Of a stretch of 64,000 bases of DNA, positions 58,855 to 64,000 are shown in pieces (the first letter of the stretch is position 1; each line of letters starts with the position of its first letter). The notes under the pieces are model-generated. The model made no database searches, was not told the DNA's origin, and saw only the letters and a program-made list of their open reading frames with translations. The stretch is from Williamsoniiplasma somnilux (GTDB lineage Bacteria; Bacillota_I; Bacilli_A; Mycoplasmatales; Mycoplasmataceae): NCBI RefSeq assembly GCF_002804005.1, contig NZ_CP024965.1, positions 186,001-250,000 of the forward strand, read 5' to 3'. Made by a program: the position numbers and the translations under genes.

Positions 58855-59172
58855 GTGAACAATATAGACAAAAATGTCATTAAGGTCATCAAAGATGCGA
58901 TAGTAACAGTTCCTGGTGTAGCTTCATTTGCGAATTTTCAAACAGAAGATATAAACGAACTTGCCACACGCGATATTGATAATGCCGTTGAGTACACAAA
59001 CACCGATAATATTACTCGTTTTAGAATCCACGTGATCTTAATCGGCGGAGTAAATATAAAAGATGTAATAAATGAAATACAAATTAGAGTTAAATACGAA
59101 TTAGAAAAAGTATCAAAATTTACAGTTAAATATATGGTTGACGTTGCTGTTGATGATTTAATGTTGATTTAA
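58855..59172 (+). CDS. Asp23/Gls24 family envelope stress protein (YloU type)
   Basis: A 105-residue protein of the Asp23/YloU family, small cytoplasmic or membrane-associated proteins of unclear biochemical role. Typical segments are IKDAIVTVPGVASF, FRIHVILIGGVNI and DVINEIQIRVKYELEK. The start is GTG: 58855 follows CGGTGA at good spacing, while an in-frame GTG at 58846 would add three residues. It is 40 bases before fakA, the same order as Bacillus yloU-yloV. Confidence 0.88.
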   Translation: MNNIDKNVIKVIKDAIVTVPGVASFANFQTEDINELATRDIDNAVEYTNTDNITRFRIHVILIGGVNIKDVINEIQIRVKYELEKVSKFTVKYMVDVAVDDLMLI

Positions 59173-59211
59173 AAGAAAATTTTATATATAAATACTTAGG
59201 TGAAAATAGAG

Positions 59212-60870
59212 ATGAAAAAAATACAAGAATTAATGAATATGTTAACAAGTGGAGTTAACAACTTATACAATAATTACCCACATATTGATAAACTTAATGT
59301 TTTTCCAGTTCCTGATGGTGACACGGGAACGAATATGAATTTAACTGCAAACAATGGATACAACGACATTGTTGATGGTGATTTTAAATCAATAGGGGAT
59401 TTATTGTCGGCTTTTGCACGTGGTCTTATTATGGGAGCTCGCGGAAATTCGGGAGTTATTTTTTCGCAAATCATGAAAGGCTTTTCGCGCGGAATGACTT
59501 CAGCTAAGGAATTATCTGTAGCTGAGTGAAAACAAGGATTGCAAGGTGCTAAAGAAATTTCATATAAAGCAGTTATGAAACCTGTTGAAGGAACAATTTT
59601 AACTGTAATTCGTGAAACAAGTGAAGCTGCTGATAGCTTTGCAGATGATATGGATATTAAAGAATTTTGAAAAGAAATTGTTAAAGTTGCTAATATATCT
59701 TTGGAAAATACACCTAATTTATTACAAGCCTTAAAGGATGTTGGAGTAGTTGATTCCGGTGGTTATGGATTAGTTAAATTTTTTGAAGGAATTGCATCAG
59801 TGGCAATTGAAGATAAAATCATTCCTAAAACTGATAAATTGGAAATCAACGAAGGTGGCAACATTGAAATGCAATTAGAAGATTCTGAATTTGGTTATTG
59901 TACTGAAGCGGTTGTTTTACTTTCGCAAGATTGAATCGACAAATTGGAAGTTAATACCATTAAAGAACAATTGCAAATTTACGGAAACACTTCAATGGTT
60001 GTTGTTATTGATGAAGATATTTTAAAAATTCATACACACGCATTAACTCCGGGACAAGTATTGTTGTTCTTACAACAATATGGAGACTTTAAAACTGTTA
60101 AAGTGGAAAATATGAATCTTCAAGCCGACAAACAAATTAAAGGTGGAAACCCTAATGTTAAAACTGAATGAAAAGAAACTTCATCAATCAAAGCTGAACG
60201 TAAATTAAGGAATGAAATGGCAACAATTGCTGTTGTTCCTTCTCAAGAATTAAAAGACTACTATGAATCAGAATTAGGAATTGATTTAGTTATTAATGGA
60301 GGATCAAAAATGAACCCTTCAACTAATGATTTCTTAAAAGCTATTGAGCAAGTTGATGCAAAAACTGTTTTTATAATGCCTAATAATTCAAATGTTATTT
60401 TGACAGCTAAGCAAGCAGAAAAAGAAGAAACAAAATCAAAAATTTATGTTATTCCTACAAAAACAATTCAACAAGGAATGAGTTCGGCATTAAGTTTTGA
60501 TTCAGCAACTTCACCTTCTAAAAATAACACTAACTTAACTAAAGCAATTAAAAATGTTGTTTCGTTTAGTGTGTCAAAAGCAGCAAAAGATTCAACTGTT
60601 GATGGAATTAAAATTAAAAAGAATCAACAAATGTCAATTGTTGACAACAAAATTGTGGATGTTGCTCAAAGCTTAAAAACTGTTTTTGAAAAACATTTAG
60701 CAAAATACATTACTAATAAAACTGAAATTTTAACAATTTTTATTGGTCAAGATGCAGATGCTAAAAATGTCAATGATTTAAGAAAGTTTTTAGATGAAAA
60801 TTTTGATGTTGAATATGAAATTATTGAGGGTGGACAAAAAATTTACTCATTTATTATTGGAATTGAATAG
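59212..60870 (+). CDS. fakA: Fatty acid kinase ATP-binding subunit FakA (DAK2 family, YloV)
   Basis: A 552-residue kinase that phosphorylates FakB-bound fatty acids to acyl-phosphates. The N-terminal DhaL/DAK2 domain has FPVPDGDTGTNM (Asp35 and Asp37 bind Mg-ATP) and GARGNSGVIFSQI; a middle domain includes VDSGGYGLV, EFGYCTEAVVLL and KIHTHALTPGQVL; the C-terminal DegV-like domain spans about 340-552. TGA codons (for example 59527, 59938) are Trp. TTAGGTGA precedes ATG 59212. Its partners FakB are at 17777-19465 and the acyl-phosphate feeds PlsX, encoded next. Confidence 0.95.
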
Positions 60871-60874
60871 TTAT

Positions 60875-60902
60875 AACCCCATATAAAAATATGGGTTTTT
60901 GT
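60875..60902 (+). terminator. Terminator of Asp23-fakA
   Basis: AACCCCATAT and ATATGGGTTTT pair with one bulged C and an A-rich loop, then T-run. Confidence 0.75.
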
Positions 60903-60958
60903 TTATTTAAAATATATAATTAATTTATTGAAACTAAATAGAATAGGGGAATGAAATT

Positions 60959-61954
60959 ATGTATAAAATAGCATTTGATGTTATGGGTTCAGATCATGGA
61001 TCTAAAGTTGCGATTCAAGCAGCTAGTGAATTCTTAAAAGATAAAAACGATTTAGTGATTATTTTTGTTGGTGATAAAGCCGAAATTGAAAGTGCAATTA
61101 AAGAATTCAATATTTCCGAAAATAAATATGAAATTTTAGCAACCACAGAAACTATTGATATGAATGGTTCTATTTTGGATGTTAGAAGAAAAAAAGATGC
61201 TTCAATGGTTAAAGCTTTAGAATTGGTAAAAAATAAAAAAGTTGATGGTATGTTAACTGCTGGTTCTTCAGCTGCTTTTCTTGGGGGATCACATTTTATA
61301 ATTGGTGAATTTGACGGTGTTTCTAGACCAGCTTTTATGCCGACATGACCGACAATTAAAAATAATACAACTCTATTTTTAGACGCAGGAGCTAATTTAG
61401 AAAACACAAGTCAAGATTTGCATACATATGCTCAATTAGCAACAATTTATGCAAAAACAATTTTGAATATAAAAAAACCTAAAGTTGGTTTATTAAATGT
61501 GGGTATTGAAGAAAGCAAAGGTAAAGATTTACAAAAAGAAACTTACAAGTTGCTTAAAGAAGATAAATCTATTAATTTTTTTGGTAATATTGAGTCTCGC
61601 GAAATGATTAGTGGAGAAGTTGATATTATTGTCACAGATGGATTCTCAGGTAACATCGCTCTAAAATCGATGGAAGGTTCTCTAAAAAACATGATGTCAG
61701 TGATTAGTAAATCAATGAAAAAAAATTTATTTCGTAAATTGAGAGCTGTTTTACTTTTAAAAGCTTTTAAAGAAGTTGCTGAAACTTTTGATTATAAAAA
61801 TCATGCCGGAGCAATTTTGTTAGGTGTGGATGGAATTGTTTTTAAATCACATGGATCAAGTGATGTTAAATCATTTAGAGCAACTTTAAGAATGACTTAT
61901 GCAGCAATAACTGGGGATGTTTTAACAAAAATGAAAAAGGAGCTAACAAAATAA
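60959..61954 (+). CDS. plsX: Phosphate acyltransferase PlsX
   Basis: A 331-residue enzyme that interconverts acyl-ACP and acyl-phosphate, the donor for PlsY. Family segments: [19 protein letters not shown], the [14 protein letters not shown] (family MxD...VRxKxxSS) helix, [56 protein letters not shown] and [24 protein letters not shown] 60959 follows TAGGGGAATG. It overlaps rnc by one base (TAATG). Confidence 0.96.
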
Positions 61955-62646
61955 TGACGGTTCAAGAATTTTTAAAAAAGTTTGGAATCACAATTAAAAA
62001 TTCACATTATTTTGATGAAGCCTTAACTCACAATTCTTATGCAAACGAAAAACATTTAAAATACACATATCAAAGATTAGAATTTTTAGGTGATGCAATT
62101 ATCCAAATGTATGTTTCTAATTATTTATATAAAAACTATCCTAAACTTAGTGAAGGTATTTTAACTAAATATCGTTCGAATATTGTTCGTGAGGAATCTT
62201 TTTCTATGGTTGCAAAAGAAATTAATTTAGGTCAATTAATTAGATTGGGTCAAGGTGAATTAAATTCTAGAGGTTTTGAAAAACCTTCCATTTTATCTGA
62301 TGTATTTGAATCATTTACAGCAGCAATTTATTTAGATCAAGGTGAACAAATAATGCTTGAATGATTGAAAAAAACTTTGTTCAAAGAAATTAGTAAACCA
62401 GGCTTTATGGATAAAGTAAAAGACTATAAATCTGAACTTCAAGAATATTTACAAGCCGAAAATCGAAGAGAATTAAAATATCTTGTTGCTGCTGAAAAAA
62501 ATTTAAAAAATGATAATAAAACCGAATATACGATCAACGTAGTTTTAGACGGTCAAAAATTTGGTGTAGGAAAAGGTTTTTCCAAGCAAGAAGCTGAGCA
62601 AAATGCAGCAAAAGATTGTCTTTCTAAACTTGTGATAAACCGCTAA
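61954..62646 (+). CDS. rnc: Ribonuclease III
   Basis: A 230-residue double-strand-specific endonuclease for rRNA and mRNA processing. The catalytic signature RLEFLGDAI (41-49; Glu43, Asp47) and the second acidic pair in [13 protein letters not shown] (Asp116, Glu119) are intact. A C-terminal dsRNA-binding domain (about 158-228) contains [11 protein letters not shown] and the [16 protein letters not shown] helix. TGA 62362 is Trp. It overlaps plsX by one base; the order plsX-rnc-smc matches Bacillus without the fab genes. Confidence 0.97.
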
Positions 62647-62671
62647 AACAAACACTTGTGTTTGTTTTTTT
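62645..62671 (+). terminator. Terminator of plsX-rnc
   Basis: AAACAAACAC and GTGTTTGTTT form the stem starting at the rnc stop, followed by a T-run. Confidence 0.82.
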
Positions 62672-62753
62672 GTTGGCCTGATTTGATATAATAATATGGA
62701 ATTATTTTAATAATTTTTTATTCTTTAAAATTAGAATAAAACTGGAGGTATTA

Positions 62754-64000
62754 ATGTTATTTTTGAAACAAATCCGAGCTTATGGGTTTAAGTCTTTTGC
62801 TGAACCAACTAATTTAGACTTTACACATGACATGATTGGAGTTGTGGGTCCAAATGGTTCTGGTAAATCAAACATAACTGATGCTATTCGTTGAGCTTTA
62901 GGTGAACAATCAGCTAAATCATTACGCGGTGGAAATTTAGATGATGTTGTTTTTGCAGGTTCTGTTAATAAGCCTGCTTTAGATCAAGCTGAAGTAACTT
63001 TGGTTTTTGATAATCAAAAAGATAGATTTTCTACAGTCGATTCACCAATTGTAGAAATTACTCGTCGCTTTAATAAAAAAACTCGTGATTCTGAATTTTT
63101 AATAAATGGTCAAAAAGCCAAAATGAGAGATGTTCAAGATATTGCTTTAGAAACTGGATTAACAAAATCATCTATTGCGATTATTTCACAAGGTACAATT
63201 TCAACATTTGCCGAAGCTAAACCAGAACAACGTCGCGAAATTTTTGATGAAGCAGCAGGTGTTGCTAAATACAAAAAACGTAAACGCGAAACAACAATTA
63301 AACTTTTAAAAGCAATGGAAAACTTATCGCGTTTAGAAGACATAAATAATGAAATCGGAAGACGTTTACCTAATTTAGAAAAATCTGCTAAAAAAGCTTT
63401 GCAATATAGAGAAGCAATTGAAGAATTACAAAAATATGAATTAGCAATTTTAGCAAAAGATGTTAAAACATTTAAATTTAGAATTGATGAACTTCATGAA
63501 CAAAGAAATATTTTTGAAGAAAAAGTTAAAAAACTTTCTAATGAAATTAATTTTTCAGAAGAAGAATTTGCTCAAATGATTGAACAAAATTCTTCTTCTG
63601 AAAAATCGTTAACAGAACTAAATGCTAAGTTTAATGAATATGTACAAAGAATTAGTAATTTAAAAGTTAAAAAAATCGATGCTGAAAATAGAGAAAATTT
63701 ACAAGATAAAAATTCTTCACAAGATGAAATCAAAATTAAACAAATCAAGAAGCAATTTGATCAAGCTAAAATTAGTTTACAAACAGAAAAAGATAGACAA
63801 TATAAATTAAACAATCGTATTATAGAACTAAAAGAAAAATATGATTATTTATCAAACGAATATAACAATACATACGATGAAATTCAATCATTAACTAAAA
63901 CTAAATATCGTTTACAAAACGAAAAAGAAGTTAATGAAAATGGAAACCGTAATTCCACATCTTTTGGACCAAGTTTTGGTGTCCAAGCAATAATTAAACA
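62754..64000 (+). CDS. smc: Chromosome segregation protein SMC (5' part, runs off the window)
   Basis: The first 415 residues of SMC, the ATPase of the condensin complex. The N-terminal ATPase lobe begins LKQIRAYGFKSFAEPT, with Walker A GPNGSGKSN (32-40), IRWALGEQSAKSLRGG, the Q-loop segment IISQGTIS and FDEAAGVAKYKKRK before a long coiled coil starting near residue 190. ATG 62754 follows CTGGAGGT. The hinge, second coil and C-terminal lobe lie beyond base 64000. Confidence 0.97.

Overview
The window is AT-rich bacterial DNA in which TGA is read as tryptophan. Dozens of otherwise intact genes run through in-frame TGA codons, and a tRNA-Trp with a UCA anticodon is encoded at 17545-17620. Together with the single-membrane protein set, lipoproteins and compact operons, this indicates a Mollicute using genetic code 4. 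Gene order and a purine riboswitch resembling the Mesoplasma florum 2'-deoxyguanosine type point to the Mesoplasma/Entomoplasma/Spiroplasma side of the class. No species is claimed.

Layout, first half. 1-549 is the 3' end of an FtsX-type ABC permease gene. 642-1495 is rplM-rpsI, followed by tRNA-Ile, a MATE exporter, leuS and an unknown membrane protein (6086-7651). 7800-15193 is the most distinctive locus: a purine-class riboswitch, then a DHH nanoRNase/pAp phosphatase (NrnA type), a large anchored solute-binding protein, an ABC ATPase with a ~270-residue insertion, and two permeases. Next come tRNA-His, two unknown proteins, an acyl carrier protein, a Fur-family regulator and a tandem tRNA-Trp(UCA)/tRNA-Trp(CCA) pair separated by a terminator. 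Two DegV/FakB proteins lie on the minus strand. A YtpR-like tRNA-binding protein, a nicotinate phosphoribosyltransferase-like protein and tyrS follow on the plus strand. A probable new small RNA (22535-22730) sits between tyrS and the convergent rpsD.

Layout, second half. 23629-29538 carries an EzrA-like protein, thiI and dnaE. A second structured RNA candidate (29675-29751) precedes the replication/repair cluster polA-mutM-dnaB-dnaI, then gap and pgk. 38891-40739 is a decayed sucrose locus: a GH32 hydrolase missing its N-terminal half, plus an intact fructokinase. Small membrane proteins, RNase J, a membrane protein/GDSL lipoprotein pair behind two inverted-repeat operators, and def follow. 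From 48592 the order closely tracks Bacillus subtilis: rsmD, gmk, rsmB, a repeat-bearing surface protein, prpC, prkC, rsgA, rpe, thiN, rpmB (minus), an Asp23/YloU protein, fakA, plsX, rnc, smc (cut by the window end).

How it fits together. FakA, two FakB/DegV proteins, PlsX and ACP form a route for activating scavenged fatty acids for phospholipid synthesis. LeuRS, TyrRS, ThiI, RsmB, RsmD, RsgA, L13, S9, S4, L28 and RNase III/J serve translation and RNA processing. PolA, DnaE, MutM, DnaB, DnaI and SMC serve DNA replication, repair and chromosome organisation. The riboswitch-NrnA-ABC operon is best read as a nucleic-acid-component salvage system, although its ABC parts would usually be labelled a sugar importer. 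No CRISPR array, insertion sequence or prophage was seen.
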